A stretch of 64,000 nt of DNA from Natrinema versiforme JCM 10478 (GCF_000337195.1 NZ_AOID01000051.1:1-64000), one strand, 5' to 3'; shown: positions 54,184-63,946, numbered from the stretch's first letter. Notes: generated from the sequence alone by a model not told the origin. A program made the numbers and translations.

Positions 54184-55515
54184 CTAAATCAGTTCGACGA
54201 CCTCGTCGAGCGCGGCCGCGTCGACGAAGACGATGACGTGGTCGCCGGGCTGGACGACCGTGGACCCGCGCGGCGTGATGTGTTCGCCGCCCCGGGAGAT
54301 CGCACCGATGACGACGCCGTCGGGGAGGTCGTTCGTCGCGGCGGCGATGTTCCGGCCGACGAGGACGCTCTCTTCCCCGACCTCGATCTCGATGACCTCC
54401 GCGCGGTCGTGCTCGAGCATCGCCACTTTCTCCGTGTTATCGGTTCGGGTAAAGCGGACGATTTCCTCGGCCGTCTCCTCGCGGGGGTTGATCGCGACAT
54501 CGATGCCGACCGTCTCGAAGAGGTCGGCGTACTCGGGGTTCTCGATGATGGCGACGGTCCGATCGACGCCGAGCCGGTCGGCGAGCAGGGAGACAAGCAG
54601 GTTTTTCTCGTCGCTGTCGAGGGCGGCGATCACGACGTCGGCCTCGCCGACGTGTTCGCGGGCGAGGAACTCGGAGTTGGTCGCGTCGCTTTCCATGACC
54701 ATCGTGTTCGGGAGCGCTTCGGCGACCTCGCGGGCCCGTTCGGGGTCGCGTTCGATCAGTCGCGGCCGGAACCCGTGGTCTTCGAACTCGCGAGCGGTCT
54801 GGAAGCCGATCTCGCTCGCGCCGACGATGACGACCTCTTCTGCCTCGTCCGGCGTGCAGGCGACCTCGTCGGCGAACTCGTTGATCGACTCCGGACTGCC
54901 GATCACGACGATCCGGTCCCCGCCCCGAATCACCGTGTCGCCTCTGGTGACGACCATTTCGTCGTCCCGGAAGATCGCGGCGAACGTGAGCGAATCGTAA
55001 CAGTCGGCCTCGCTGACGGTCCGATCCGCGATCGGGCTGTCGGTCGCGATATCGAACTCGGCCATACGGACGAGCCCGCCGGCGAACGTATCGACGTCGT
55101 GAGCGCTTGGCAGGCCGGAAATACGGAATATCGCCTGCGCGGTCAGCAGGTCCGTACAGACCATGAAGTCGACGCCGAAGGCTCCCTGTGAGCCCTGCCA
55201 CGTCTCGAGCAGCGTCCGGCGGCGGACCCGCGCGATGGTAAACACCTCGCTCGTCGCCTTCGCCGCGCCACAGACGACCGCGTTCGTCTCGTCGTTGTCC
55301 GTACAGGCGATGACGAGACTCGCCTGTTCGAGGCCGCCCTCGCGCAGCGTCTCGAGGTCGGTCCCGTCGCCACGGATCGTAAGCACGTCGAGCGAGTAGG
55401 TGAGCTCTTCGACGAGATCGGCGTCCTGATCGACGACGGCCACGTCGTGGCCGTCCTCCAGATTGGCGGCGATCGACCGGCCGACTTCGCCGGCTCCGAC
55501 GATGATTACGTACAC
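54184..55515 (-). CDS. trkA: Two-repeat TrkA-type K+ transport regulator
   Basis: A 443-aa protein with two full RCK units in tandem: TrkA-N at 1-120 (MYVIIVGAGEVGRSIAANL) and 230-345 (EEVVIVGASEIGFQTAREF), each followed by a TrkA-C domain (about 140-220; 360-440, GGEHITPRGSTVVQPGD). This is the E. coli TrkA-like double layout, in contrast to the single-unit TrkA at 51454. The start codon is GTG (55515). It is transcribed towards the trkH block, away from rnj. Confidence 0.93.
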   Translation of the reverse strand: MYVIIVGAGEVGRSIAANLEDGHDVAVVDQDADLVEELTYSLDVLTIRGDGTDLETLREGGLEQASLVIACTDNDETNAVVCGAAKATSEVFTIARVRRRTLLETWQGSQGAFGVDFMVCTDLLTAQAIFRISGLPSAHDVDTFAGGLVRMAEFDIATDSPIADRTVSEADCYDSLTFAAIFRDDEMVVTRGDTVIRGGDRIVVIGSPESINEFADEVACTPDEAEEVVIVGASEIGFQTAREFEDHGFRPRLIERDPERAREVAEALPNTMVMESDATNSEFLAREHVGEADVVIAALDSDEKNLLVSLLADRLGVDRTVAIIENPEYADLFETVGIDVAINPREETAEEIVRFTRTDNTEKVAMLEHDRAEVIEIEVGEESVLVGRNIAAATNDLPDGVVIGAISRGGEHITPRGSTVVQPGDHVIVFVDAAALDEVVELI

Positions 55516-55881
55516 GACGATCCCTCCGAGAGCATGTTAGTGGCAATCGGTTTCGGAGCGACCGGCAAATGAATTGCGGTGTCAGAAGGATCCGGAGCGA
55601 TCCCGCCGAGGTGCCCTGAGACGGCAATACGACCGACCTAACGGCGGACGAGCTAACCCACTGCGTTTTTAACACCCGGGCGTGTATGGGCCAGTAGCGA
55701 AACCCGCGGGCAAGTGCGTTCGGGGCTTGCGATGTCGCGAGCTATCGAAGACGGAACCGCCGTCGCACCGAGCGCATAGCGGGATGGCCGACGCGCTGCA
55801 AGACGCCGGGGCCGGACACGACTAGGCGTCCGCGGACCGTTTCGATGAGAGTCCATAGAGCGGCTTTCAGTGCTACGAACC
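55516..55881. promoter_or_regulatory. Intergenic region and probable leader of rnj
   Basis: These 366 bp separate divergent trkA and rnj. A T-rich TATA-like gtttttaac at 55665-55673 would start a plus-strand transcript near 55697, giving about 185 nt before the rnj ATG. A frame from GTG 55681 (47 aa, with a KCVRGLRC stretch, ending MADALQDAGAGHD at 55824) crosses that start and is a weak coding candidate. No C/D-box or tRNA features are seen. It may hold a conserved leader. Confidence 0.35.
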
Positions 55882-57228
55882 ATGGAAATCGAAATCGCAA
55901 CCATTGGCGGCTACGAAGAAGTCGGACGGCAGATGACCGCCGTCCGCGCCGGCGACGACGTCGTCATCTTCGACATGGGTCTGAACCTCTCGCAGGTCCT
56001 GATCCACGACAACGTCGAAACCGAGCGGATGCACAGCCTCGACCTGATCGATATGGGCGCTATCCCCGACGACCGGGTCATGAGCGACCTCGAGGGCGAC
56101 GTCAAAGCCATCGTGCCGACCCACGGCCACCTCGACCACATCGGTGCTATCTCGAAGCTGGCACACCGATACGACGCGCCGATCGTCGCGTCGCCGTTTA
56201 CGATCGAGCTGGTCAAACAGCAGATCGAGAGCGAACAGAAGTTCGGCGTCGAGAACGACCTCGTCAAGATGGAGGCCGGCGAGACGATGTCGATCGGCGA
56301 CCGCAACGAACTCGAGTTCGTCAACGTCACCCACTCGATCATCGACGCGATCAACCCGGTCCTCCACACGCCCGAAGGGGCTATCGTCTACGGCCTCGAC
56401 AAGCGGATGGACCACACGCCCGTCATCGGCGACCCGATCGACATGGAGCGGTTCCGCGAGATCGGCCGTGAAGGCGAGGGCGTCCTCTGTTACATCGAGG
56501 ACTGTACCAACGCGAACAAGAAGGGTCGTACGCCATCCGAGAGCGTCGCCCGCGAACACCTCCGCGATGTCCTCTACAGCATCGAGGACTACGACGGCGG
56601 CATCGTCGCGACCACCTTCTCGAGTCACATCGCCCGCGTGAAGAGCCTCGTCGAGTTCGCCGACGATATCGGCCGCCAGCCGGTCTTGCTCGGCCGCTCG
56701 ATGGAGAAGTACTCCGGGACCGCCGAACGGCTCGACTTCGTCGACTTCCCCTCGGACCTGGGGATGTTCGGCCACCGCAAGTCCGTCGACCGCACGTTCA
56801 AGCGGATCATGAACGAGGGCAAGGAGAACTACCTGCCGATCGTCACCGGCCACCAGGGCGAGCCCCGCGCGATGCTTACCCGGATGGCTCGCGGCGAGAC
56901 GCCCTACGAACTCGAGGAGGGGGACAAGGTCGTCTTCTCCGCTCGCGTCATTCCGGAACCGACCAACGAGGGCCAGCGCTATCAGGCCGAGAAACTGCTC
57001 GGCATGCAGGGCGCACGGGTCTACGACGACATCCACGTCTCCGGCCACCTCAACCAGGAGGGCCACTACGAGATGCTCGATGCGCTCCAGCCCGAGAACA
57101 TCATCCCGGCCCACCAGGACATGAGCGGCTACTCGAGCTACGTCAACCTCTGTGAGAGCGAGGGCTACAAGATGGGTCGAGACCTTCACGTCACACGCAA
57201 CGGCAACCTCATCCAACTAGTCGACTGA
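55882..57228 (+). CDS. rnj: Ribonuclease J (aRNase J, 5'-3' exonuclease)
   Basis: Beta-CASP exonuclease for RNA decay, the second such enzyme in the window after FttA. The 448-aa protein starts [18 protein letters not shown] and has the zinc motif THGHLDH (His81-x-His83-x-Asp85-His86), [14 protein letters not shown] in the beta-CASP part, and [15 protein letters not shown] near the C-terminus. No KH domain, unlike FttA. The GTG at 55870 in frame is not preferred. Followed one base later by idsA. Confidence 0.95.
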   Translation: MEIEIATIGGYEEVGRQMTAVRAGDDVVIFDMGLNLSQVLIHDNVETERMHSLDLIDMGAIPDDRVMSDLEGDVKAIVPTHGHLDHIGAISKLAHRYDAPIVASPFTIELVKQQIESEQKFGVENDLVKMEAGETMSIGDRNELEFVNVTHSIIDAINPVLHTPEGAIVYGLDKRMDHTPVIGDPIDMERFREIGREGEGVLCYIEDCTNANKKGRTPSESVAREHLRDVLYSIEDYDGGIVATTFSSHIARVKSLVEFADDIGRQPVLLGRSMEKYSGTAERLDFVDFPSDLGMFGHRKSVDRTFKRIMNEGKENYLPIVTGHQGEPRAMLTRMARGETPYELEEGDKVVFSARVIPEPTNEGQRYQAEKLLGMQGARVYDDIHVSGHLNQEGHYEMLDALQPENIIPAHQDMSGYSSYVNLCESEGYKMGRDLHVTRNGNLIQLVD

Positions 57229-57229
57229 T

Positions 57230-58282
57230 ATGACGAGTCCCGAGGCACGCGAAGAGGCGGTGCTCGAGGCGATTCGGCAGCGCCGCGAGCGGGTTAACGA
57301 AGCGATTCCAGAGGAGTTACCGATCCAGCGGCCCGAACGGCTCTACGAGGCCTCCCGATACCTCCTGGACGCGGGCGGCAAGCGACTGCGGCCAGCAGTG
57401 CTCCTGACGACCGCGGAGGCACTGACCGATACCGAGCCGCTGTCGGGCGAGTACCGGTCGTTTACCTCGCTCCAGCAGGGCCACGCGGTGGACGTGATGG
57501 CCGCCGCGGTCAGCGTCGAGGTCATCCAGTCGTTTACCCTGATCCACGACGACATCATGGACGACGACGACCTCCGGCGCGGCGTCCCCGCCGTTCACAA
57601 GGAATACGACCTCGAGACGGCCATTCTCGCGGGCGATACGCTCTACTCGAAGGCCTTCGAGATCATGCTCGAGACCGGCGCGGAGTCGGACCGCATCGTC
57701 GAGGCCTTAGACGTACTCGCGACCACCTGCACGAAGATCTGCGAGGGTCAGTCGCTCGATGTCACGTTCGAGGAACGGATCGACGTTTCGCCGGACGAAT
57801 ACCTCGAGATGGTCGAGCAGAAGACGGCCGTGCTGTATGCTGCCTCGGCGTCGCTCCCAGCGATATTGCTGGGGGCCGACGAGGAGACGATCGACGCGCT
57901 CTATGGCTACGGACTCGACATCGGCCGCGCGTTCCAGATCCAGGACGACGTGCTCGATCTGACGGTGCCGAGCGAGCAACTCGGCAAACAGCGCGGTAGC
58001 GACCTCGTCGAGAACAAACAGACGCTGATCACCGTCCACGCCCGCGAACAGGGCGTCGACGTCGACAATCTGGTCGACACCGACGACGTCGATGCGGTCA
58101 CCGAGGCCGAGATCGACGACGCCGTCACCGAACTCGAGGCCGCCGGGTCGATCTCCTACGCCAACGAAACGGCCCAGGACCTCGTCGAACAGGGGCAGAA
58201 CCGACTCGAGGTGCTGCCGGACAACGAGGCCCGTGACCTGCTCTGTGAGATCGCGGACTACCTGATCCAGCGCGGTTACTGA
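57230..58282 (+). CDS. idsA: Geranylgeranyl/farnesyl diphosphate synthase
   Basis: Trans-prenyl synthase producing the C20 (or C25) chains of archaeal lipids. The 350-aa protein has the first Asp-rich motif LIHDDIMDDDDLRRG, GGKRLRPAVLL, and the second Asp motif FQIQDDVLDL. It is transcribed with rnj. Together with mvk and ipk this rebuilds the isoprenoid cluster, split by the trk block. Confidence 0.95.
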   Translation: MTSPEAREEAVLEAIRQRRERVNEAIPEELPIQRPERLYEASRYLLDAGGKRLRPAVLLTTAEALTDTEPLSGEYRSFTSLQQGHAVDVMAAAVSVEVIQSFTLIHDDIMDDDDLRRGVPAVHKEYDLETAILAGDTLYSKAFEIMLETGAESDRIVEALDVLATTCTKICEGQSLDVTFEERIDVSPDEYLEMVEQKTAVLYAASASLPAILLGADEETIDALYGYGLDIGRAFQIQDDVLDLTVPSEQLGKQRGSDLVENKQTLITVHAREQGVDVDNLVDTDDVDAVTEAEIDDAVTELEAAGSISYANETAQDLVEQGQNRLEVLPDNEARDLLCEIADYLIQRGY

Positions 58283-58435
58283 ACGTCAGCGCGCTCGAGG
58301 CGGCTATTCTCGCCTCGGGTCACGAGCTTCTGACAGTCGTGTGCCGCTGGATCGAGGCACGGTCCCTGTTCCCGGCCGAACTCACCGTTCGATATCGTCC
58401 GGGTCTTTTTGCAGGTACCACCCCGAGCGGTGAGT

Positions 58436-59143
58436 ATGACTGACGACTCCCCGCACGGACCATCCGGCTCCTCCCGGCGGCGATTTCTCGGCACGGCCGC
58501 GGCCGTCGGCATGGCCGCGACTGCCGGCTGCGTCGGCTCGCTGCTCGGGACGACCGGATCGGACGACAACGAAATCGAACCCGTCGAGCCGAGCGAGCCG
58601 CGGAAGGGAACGCCCGGGGAGTTCTACACGCTCGTCGAACGAAACGATCTCTCGGTCCAGTCGCTCCGAAAGGACGGCTCCGATCTGGTACTGGTCTACG
58701 AGTCCAACGCCGCGACCGAATCGGAGTCGACGACCGAACTCGAGGTCATCACGACCGTTTACAACGAGAACCTCGTGAAAAACGACGCGGAGGTGGACAT
58801 GCTCTACGCGGAGGTAGCGAACCCGTTCGACGGGCAGGCACACGGCTGGGGCGTCAAGACCGAGTGGTGTGAGCGGTACAACGCGGCCGTCGAGGGTAGC
58901 GCCGAGGACGGCGGCAACGAGAGCAGTAGCGACGACGGCGGGTCGAGTGACGGAACCGAGGACGACGACGGGCCCGGCAATACCGAACCCGAGAGCGGTA
59001 ACACAAGCGCTGACGACGGCGCGACCGGCAACGCGAGCGCAAACGAGACCGACGGTGGGGCGGCCGCCGCGAGCACGGCCGCCATGGTCCTCATGAGCAA
59101 CGTCTTCAACTCGAGAGTGTACGCCGAGGACCTCGAGGACTGA
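58436..59143 (+). CDS. Tat lipoprotein with N/S/D-rich tail
   Basis: A 235-aa protein with a Tat motif (SRRRFLGTAAAVGMAATAGC), lipobox Cys, a short folded domain (about 60-145, FYTLVERNDLSVQSLRKD, VDMLYAEVANPFDG) and a long Ser/Gly/Asp/Asn/Thr-rich tail carrying N-x-T sites. It ends with AAASTAAMVLMSNVFNS. Related in style to the lipoprotein at the window start but with a different core. It sits between idsA and gltX. Function unknown. Confidence 0.8.
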   Translation: MTDDSPHGPSGSSRRRFLGTAAAVGMAATAGCVGSLLGTTGSDDNEIEPVEPSEPRKGTPGEFYTLVERNDLSVQSLRKDGSDLVLVYESNAATESESTTELEVITTVYNENLVKNDAEVDMLYAEVANPFDGQAHGWGVKTEWCERYNAAVEGSAEDGGNESSSDDGGSSDGTEDDDGPGNTEPESGNTSADDGATGNASANETDGGAAAASTAAMVLMSNVFNSRVYAEDLED

Positions 59144-59228
59144 GACCGAAACTGAGACCCGTGGTCTTCGGACCGGACGACACGGTGAATCGCGAGGGTT
59201 TTGGGCCGGGCGCGACTATCCCGAGGTA

Positions 59229-60983
59229 ATGAACGACGAGTTACGCGAGCGCATCGAGCGCGAGGCCGAGAAGCACGCGCTGTTAAACGCCGTCAAACAC
59301 GAGAGCGACGCCGATGTCGGCGCGATCATGGGGCCGCTGATGGGCGACAACCCCGACTTTCGCGAGCACGGCGACGAGATTCCGGGCATCGCCGGCGGCG
59401 TCATCGGTCGGGTCAACGACCTCGAGTACGAGGCCAAACGCGAGCGCCTCGAGGAACTCGCCCCCGAGGAACTCGCGGAGATCGAGGCCGAGGACGAGGA
59501 AGACGAACACGACCTGCCGGACCTGCCGAACGCCGAGGCGTACGACGAGATCCGGATGCGGTGTGCGCCGAACCCGAACGGGCCGTGGCACGTCGGCCAC
59601 GCTCGGATGCCCGCGGTCATCGGCACCTATCGCGAGCGCTACGACGGCTGGTTCTGCGTGCGGTTCGACGACACCGACCCCGAAACCAAGCGCCCCGATC
59701 TCGAGGCCTACGACGCGATTCTCGACGACCTGGACTACCTCGGCTTCGAGCCCGACGCGACGTACAAGGCGAGCGACCGGCTCGAGACCTACTACGACCA
59801 CGCCCGCGACCTCATCGAGATGGGCGGGGCCTACACCTGCTCGTGTTCCGGCGAGGCGTTCTCGGAACTGAAGAACTCCGGCGAGGCCTGTCCCCACCGC
59901 GACAAGGAGTCGGAGACGGTACTCGAGGAGTTCGAGGCCATGATCGACGGCGAGTACAGCAGCGGCGAGATGGTCCTCCGCGTGAAAACGGACATCGAAC
60001 ACAAGAATCCCGCCCTGCGTGACTGGGTCGCCTTCCGGATGATCGATACGCCACATCCCCGCGAGGAGGCCAGCGAGTACCGCTGCTGGCCGATGCTCGA
60101 CTTCCAGTCCGGCGTCGACGACCACCTGATCGAGGTCACCCACATCATCCGCGGGATCGACCTGCAGGATTCGGCGAAGCGCCAGCAGTTCGTCTACGAC
60201 TACTTCGGCTGGGACTACCCCGAGGTCATCCACTGGGGCCACGTCCAGCTCGACGACTACGACGTGAAAATGAGCACGTCGACCATCTCGGAACTGATCG
60301 AGAACGGGGAACTCGACGGCTGGGACGACCCGCGAGCCCCGACGCTGAAGAGCCTGCGCCGGCGGGGCATCCGCGGCGAGGCCATCGTCGAGGCGATGAC
60401 CGGCCTCGGCACCTCGACTACCGACGTCGACCTCGCGATGAGTTCGGTTTACGCGAACAACCGCGACCTGATCGACGACGAGACCGACCGCCGCTTCTTC
60501 GTTCGCGACGGCAATCAGATCCCCCTCGCCGGGGAGCCGCCGGCCGAAGCGGCCCCGCCGCTGCACCCCAACCACGAGGACCGTGGCGTTCGGGAGATCC
60601 CCGTCGGCGACTCCGTCATGCTCGAGGTCGCTGATATTCCCGACGCTGAGGAAGACGGAGACCGGCGCATCTGGCTGAAAGGCTTCGGCTGTTTCCGCTT
60701 CGACGACGGCGTCCTCCGGTACACGGACGACGATATCGACGCGGTCCGCGAGGGCGGCGTCGACGTCGTCCACTGGGTCCCCGCGGACGAGAGCGTGCCG
60801 GTCCGCATGCGGACGATCGAGGGCGACGTGCGAGGCCATGCCGAACCCGGTGTCGGCGACCTCGAGCCCGACGAGATGGTACAGTTCGAGCGCGTCGGAT
60901 TCGCCCGAATCGACCGACACGAAACCGAAAGCGACGATGGCGACGGCGACGAGGAGACGGTCGCGTACTACGCCCACCCCTGA
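59229..60983 (+). CDS. gltX: Glutamyl-tRNA synthetase (archaeal GluRS/GluQ type)
   Basis: Charges tRNA-Glu, and in archaea also tRNA-Gln, which is then amidated. The 584-aa protein is the eukaryal/archaeal type: an N-terminal acidic helical region (about 1-105), Rossmann active site with the HIGH motif HVGH (121-124) in PNPNGPWHVGHARM, RFDDTDPETKRP, and the KMSKS equivalent KMSTS (347-351). The anticodon domain is a beta-barrel. Start ATG 59229. Confidence 0.95.
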   Translation: MNDELRERIEREAEKHALLNAVKHESDADVGAIMGPLMGDNPDFREHGDEIPGIAGGVIGRVNDLEYEAKRERLEELAPEELAEIEAEDEEDEHDLPDLPNAEAYDEIRMRCAPNPNGPWHVGHARMPAVIGTYRERYDGWFCVRFDDTDPETKRPDLEAYDAILDDLDYLGFEPDATYKASDRLETYYDHARDLIEMGGAYTCSCSGEAFSELKNSGEACPHRDKESETVLEEFEAMIDGEYSSGEMVLRVKTDIEHKNPALRDWVAFRMIDTPHPREEASEYRCWPMLDFQSGVDDHLIEVTHIIRGIDLQDSAKRQQFVYDYFGWDYPEVIHWGHVQLDDYDVKMSTSTISELIENGELDGWDDPRAPTLKSLRRRGIRGEAIVEAMTGLGTSTTDVDLAMSSVYANNRDLIDDETDRRFFVRDGNQIPLAGEPPAEAAPPLHPNHEDRGVREIPVGDSVMLEVADIPDAEEDGDRRIWLKGFGCFRFDDGVLRYTDDDIDAVREGGVDVVHWVPADESVPVRMRTIEGDVRGHAEPGVGDLEPDEMVQFERVGFARIDRHETESDDGDGDEETVAYYAHP

Positions 60984-61007
60984 CTACTGCCGCCGATCGC
61001 TTACTCT

Positions 61008-61907
61008 CTACTCTCGTTCTGGGACGCCTCGTGACGCGCTCGTCCGTAGCGTGACGTTCAGTTCCGTCATCCGGCCGAATTTGACCTGCATGTCGCCCAC
61101 GACGCGCCGATACCCGGCCGCATCGACCACGACGCGGTGGCGGCCGTGCTCGAGTTCGAGATCGAATTCGCCCTCGCCGTCGACCGATACCCGCGCGCCG
61201 CCGGCCCGGACCGTCGCGTCGGTGATAGCGGTTCCGTTCGGGTCGACGACGCGCCCCTCGATCTGCCCCGTTTCTGAAATCTCGTCGTCGCCCGCCTCGA
61301 GTTGGACCCAGCCGAAGGCCGTCTCGCCGTCCTCGACGAGCACTTCCTGATAGCCGTCGCTGTATCCCTCGGCGTCCGTGACTAAGATCTCCCACCAGCC
61401 CTCGCTCACGTCGAAGCCGCTCCCCCAGCGGTCGCCGTCGGGGACCGAGCCCCGCGATGCGGTGACATCGTACCGGTCGGCACCGAAAACCGCGATCTCA
61501 CACGGGATCGTGCTGCCGCCACCGACCGGCGTCGCGAACACCTCGAGTTCGCCGGTTCCCGGCCCCCACTCGCGCTCGAGATCGAAGTCCCGTGTGCGTC
61601 TCTCGTTCCCCGCGACGGCGATGTCGGTCGATACCGGTGCATATCCGGGGGCGGTGACCGTGAGGGTATACTCGCCGGGCGCGAGGGCCAGCGTGTACGC
61701 ACCTGTTTCGTCGGTCGCGGCCTCGGTCCCGTCGTCGGCAGCCACCGTCGCTTCAGTGACCGGTGTCCCGAAATGGGTTACCGTTCCCTCGAGCCGTCCC
61801 GCATCGGTGTCACTGGCAGCCGCTGCGGTGGTTCCGGACGCGGTTGCGAACAGTCCCGAACCGAGCAGCGCCGTCCGCCGAAGAACCTGCCGGCGATAGT
61901 TCGACAT
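61008..61907 (-). CDS. Secreted Tat protein with carboxypeptidase-regulatory-like domains
   Basis: A 299-aa exported protein: Tat-type signal (RRQVLRRTALLGSGLFATASG, residues 5-25) with an Ala-rich cleavage region and no lipobox. Two carboxypeptidase-regulatory-like beta-sandwich repeats follow (about 37-110, GRLEGTVTHFGTPVTEATV; and 218-290, GQIEGRVVDPNGTAITDATV). Between them is an all-beta region. Such domains usually mediate adhesion or act as structural modules. Not an enzyme by sequence. Convergent with gltX. Confidence 0.8.
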   Translation of the reverse strand: MSNYRRQVLRRTALLGSGLFATASGTTAAAASDTDAGRLEGTVTHFGTPVTEATVAADDGTEAATDETGAYTLALAPGEYTLTVTAPGYAPVSTDIAVAGNERRTRDFDLEREWGPGTGELEVFATPVGGGSTIPCEIAVFGADRYDVTASRGSVPDGDRWGSGFDVSEGWWEILVTDAEGYSDGYQEVLVEDGETAFGWVQLEAGDDEISETGQIEGRVVDPNGTAITDATVRAGGARVSVDGEGEFDLELEHGRHRVVVDAAGYRRVVGDMQVKFGRMTELNVTLRTSASRGVPERE

Positions 61908-62096
61908 GGGTTTCGACCGTACTGGCGGGAGGTCTGTGCATAACAGTTCCGTCCGAGAAAACCGTCAGAAGCGCCGACAGACACGGAATACTGTCTTTCC
62001 AATACACTCGACCGATCGCGGAGACGGCTCGGTCTCGTAGTCGGAACACTCCACTCGCTCGTGTGAACGATACCCACGGATACACTCTCGCCGTGA

Positions 62097-62582
62097 TCAG
62101 AGCAGGAAGACGGCCACGAGAAAGCCGAGGAGGATCGTTGCCGTCAACAGGACCTGAACCGCGGTCGACGCGAGCGTCCCGACGGTCGTGTAGACCGCCG
62201 ACCTGGCGCTGCCCTCGAGTTCCTCGCCGCGGACGAACTCGAGGACGAAGACGGTGCCGAAGAGGCCGGCAAGCAGCCCCAGCGGGCCGGTGACGAGCAT
62301 GAGGGCGATCCCGACCACGGCGGCGACCGCCGTCGTCACCCACGATGCGCCGCCGGCGCGTGCGGCGATCGACCCGCCGAAGAACTCGACGAGCGCGGTG
62401 ACGACGGCGATAACGGCGAGGACGGCGAAGGTGAGGGCGCTCAGTTCGGCGAGCCCGGAACCCCACCAGTAGACGCCGAGGCCGGCCAGCGAGAGGAGAC
62501 CGCTCGGCACCATCGGGACGGCCGCGCCGACGATTGCGCCCGCGAGCAACACGATGGCGACGACGAGAGCGACATCAACCAT
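62097..62582 (-). CDS. DUF456 family membrane protein
   Basis: A 161-aa hydrophobic protein with five to six predicted membrane helices. The DUF456 pattern is seen in AGAIVGAAVPMVPSGLLSLAG, VEFFGGSIAARAGGASW and TGPLGLLAGLFGTVFVLEFVRG. The Gly-zipper-like repeats fit helix packing. Function is unknown. Divergent from the SDR gene. Confidence 0.85.
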   Translation of the reverse strand: MVDVALVVAIVLLAGAIVGAAVPMVPSGLLSLAGLGVYWWGSGLAELSALTFAVLAVIAVVTALVEFFGGSIAARAGGASWVTTAVAAVVGIALMLVTGPLGLLAGLFGTVFVLEFVRGEELEGSARSAVYTTVGTLASTAVQVLLTATILLGFLVAVFLL

Positions 62583-62702
62583 ATCGGGGCGACGACGGAC
62601 CGCGGCAAAGGCCTACCGCCTTCAGGAGGAGCAGCAGCGACGACTGCCCGTCGCTGCAGACCTGATTGGGTGGTCGCTGCCTACTATTACCAGTGGGACA
62701 CC

Positions 62703-62721
62703 CGTTTCAGTGGCTACTATA
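62703..62721. repeat. Solo end of the palindromic repeat (copy C)
   Basis: cgtttcagtggctactata is identical over 19 bp to the right end of copy A (8634-8652). No matching left end occurs in the preceding 120 bp, so this is a truncated remnant or a recruited single end. Its last bases supply a TATA-like ctatac about 27 bp ahead of the SDR ATG at 62746. Confidence 0.7.
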
Positions 62722-62745
62722 CGTGGACAGTACCGAACCGTGGAC

Positions 62746-63486
62746 ATGACGAACCCGCGCGGAGCGATCATCGTCGGCGCGTCGTCGGGGATCGGCGAAG
62801 CGCTGGCCCGACGGCTCGCAGCGGACGGCTATCGGATCGGTCTGACGGCACGGCGAACGGAGCGACTACGGGAGATCGGCGAGGAACTGCCGACCAAATC
62901 GTACGTCGCGACGATGGACGTTACAGAACCCGACGCCGCTCGAGACGCGTTTTTCGAATTGGCCGAGGCAATGCCCGCGGTCGACCTCGTCGTCGTCAGC
63001 GCCGGGGTCGCGAGCGTCAACCGGGACCTCGAGTGGGAGCCGGAACGACAGACGGTCGACGTCAACGTGGGCGGCTTTACCGCCATCGCGACGGCGGCGA
63101 TGGAGTACTTCGAGCGCGACCGGGACCCCGCGAGCGAGGCCGATGGACATCTCGTCGGGATTTCGTCGGTCGCGGCCCACATCGGCAGCGGCGACGCACC
63201 GGCGTACAACGCCTCCAAGGCCTACGTCTCGACGTACCTCGAGGGGCTTCGGTATCGGCAGACCGATCGAGACGCCGACGTGACGATCACGACCGTCGAG
63301 CCCGGCTTCGTCGACACCAAACTCTCGCTGGGCGGGTTTTGGGAGTGTTCACCCGAGACGGCGGCCGCACAGATCGCTCGAGCGATCCGGAACGAGCGGA
63401 CGCACGTGTACGTGACGCGGCGGTGGCGAGCCGTCGCATGGGTACTGGATCTCCTGCCGGAGCGGCTGTGTCGGCGACTGTTCTGA
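62746..63486 (+). CDS. Short-chain dehydrogenase/reductase
   Basis: A 246-aa classical SDR: cofactor motif VGASSGIGEALARR (residues 7-20), the NNAG-like VVSAGVAS, catalytic Ser in GISSVAAHIGSG, and the YNASKAY Tyr-Lys pair. ARRTER after the second strand suggests NADP preference. ATG 62746 is chosen; a TATA-like element formed by the repeat end at 62703-62721 lies about 27 bp upstream. Substrate unknown. The C-terminal segment (AVAWVLDLLPERLCRRLF) is hydrophobic and may touch the membrane. Confidence 0.9.
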   Translation: MTNPRGAIIVGASSGIGEALARRLAADGYRIGLTARRTERLREIGEELPTKSYVATMDVTEPDAARDAFFELAEAMPAVDLVVVSAGVASVNRDLEWEPERQTVDVNVGGFTAIATAAMEYFERDRDPASEADGHLVGISSVAAHIGSGDAPAYNASKAYVSTYLEGLRYRQTDRDADVTITTVEPGFVDTKLSLGGFWECSPETAAAQIARAIRNERTHVYVTRRWRAVAWVLDLLPERLCRRLF

Positions 63487-63579
63487 GTTCAGCCTGCGGA
63501 GCCACATTTATTCCACACTCACGTACACGGGATACTATATGAACGACTATACCAGCAGTTACCGATAGGCCGTTCCACA

Positions 63580-63852
63580 GTGACAGATCAAACCGAGAGT
63601 GAGATCGTCCATCGCACGCTCGATCCGGACGGCGACAACCCGGCAGTACAGGTCATCGAAGCGGTCATGGACCTCGAAGGCGTCGATTCGACCGAGCTAC
63701 CAACGATATACGACTGCATAGACGGGATGCTCACCGAACTGTTTTCGAACCCGCCGTCACCGGAGGCACAGATGGAGGTCGAGTTCAGTTATCACCGGTA
63801 TCGAATCACCGTCGAGCAAAACGGGACGGCGAAGTTCGTGAAGACGGGGTAA
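63580..63852 (+). CDS. HalOD1 output-domain protein (second)
   Basis: A 90-aa protein with GTG start 63580 and a single HalOD1 domain (VQVIEAVMDLEGVDSTELPTIYDCID and VEFSYHRYRITVEQNGTAKF). The strands match the 31161 protein. A TATA-like gactatacc lies about 30 bp before the GTG. A short decoy ATG at 63540 stops after nine codons. Role: signalling output of unknown kind. Confidence 0.8.
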   Translation: MTDQTESEIVHRTLDPDGDNPAVQVIEAVMDLEGVDSTELPTIYDCIDGMLTELFSNPPSPEAQMEVEFSYHRYRITVEQNGTAKFVKTG

Positions 63853-63946
63853 GCGGGTATTTCGCTGCCGGGAGAGCCCTCCGCCGCTCGCTGAGTAGCG
63901 AACGGGAGTCCGACTCATCCGTCAGTACTGACCCAGGTCCACTGGA

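Noticed and set aside
55873-57216. A 447-codon antisense frame over rnj
   Set aside because: Mirror of RNase J codons; no promoter or motifs.
59283-60977. A 564-codon antisense frame over gltX
   Set aside because: Shadow of glutamyl-tRNA synthetase, with Val/Asp/Gly repetition typical of reversed haloarchaeal codons.
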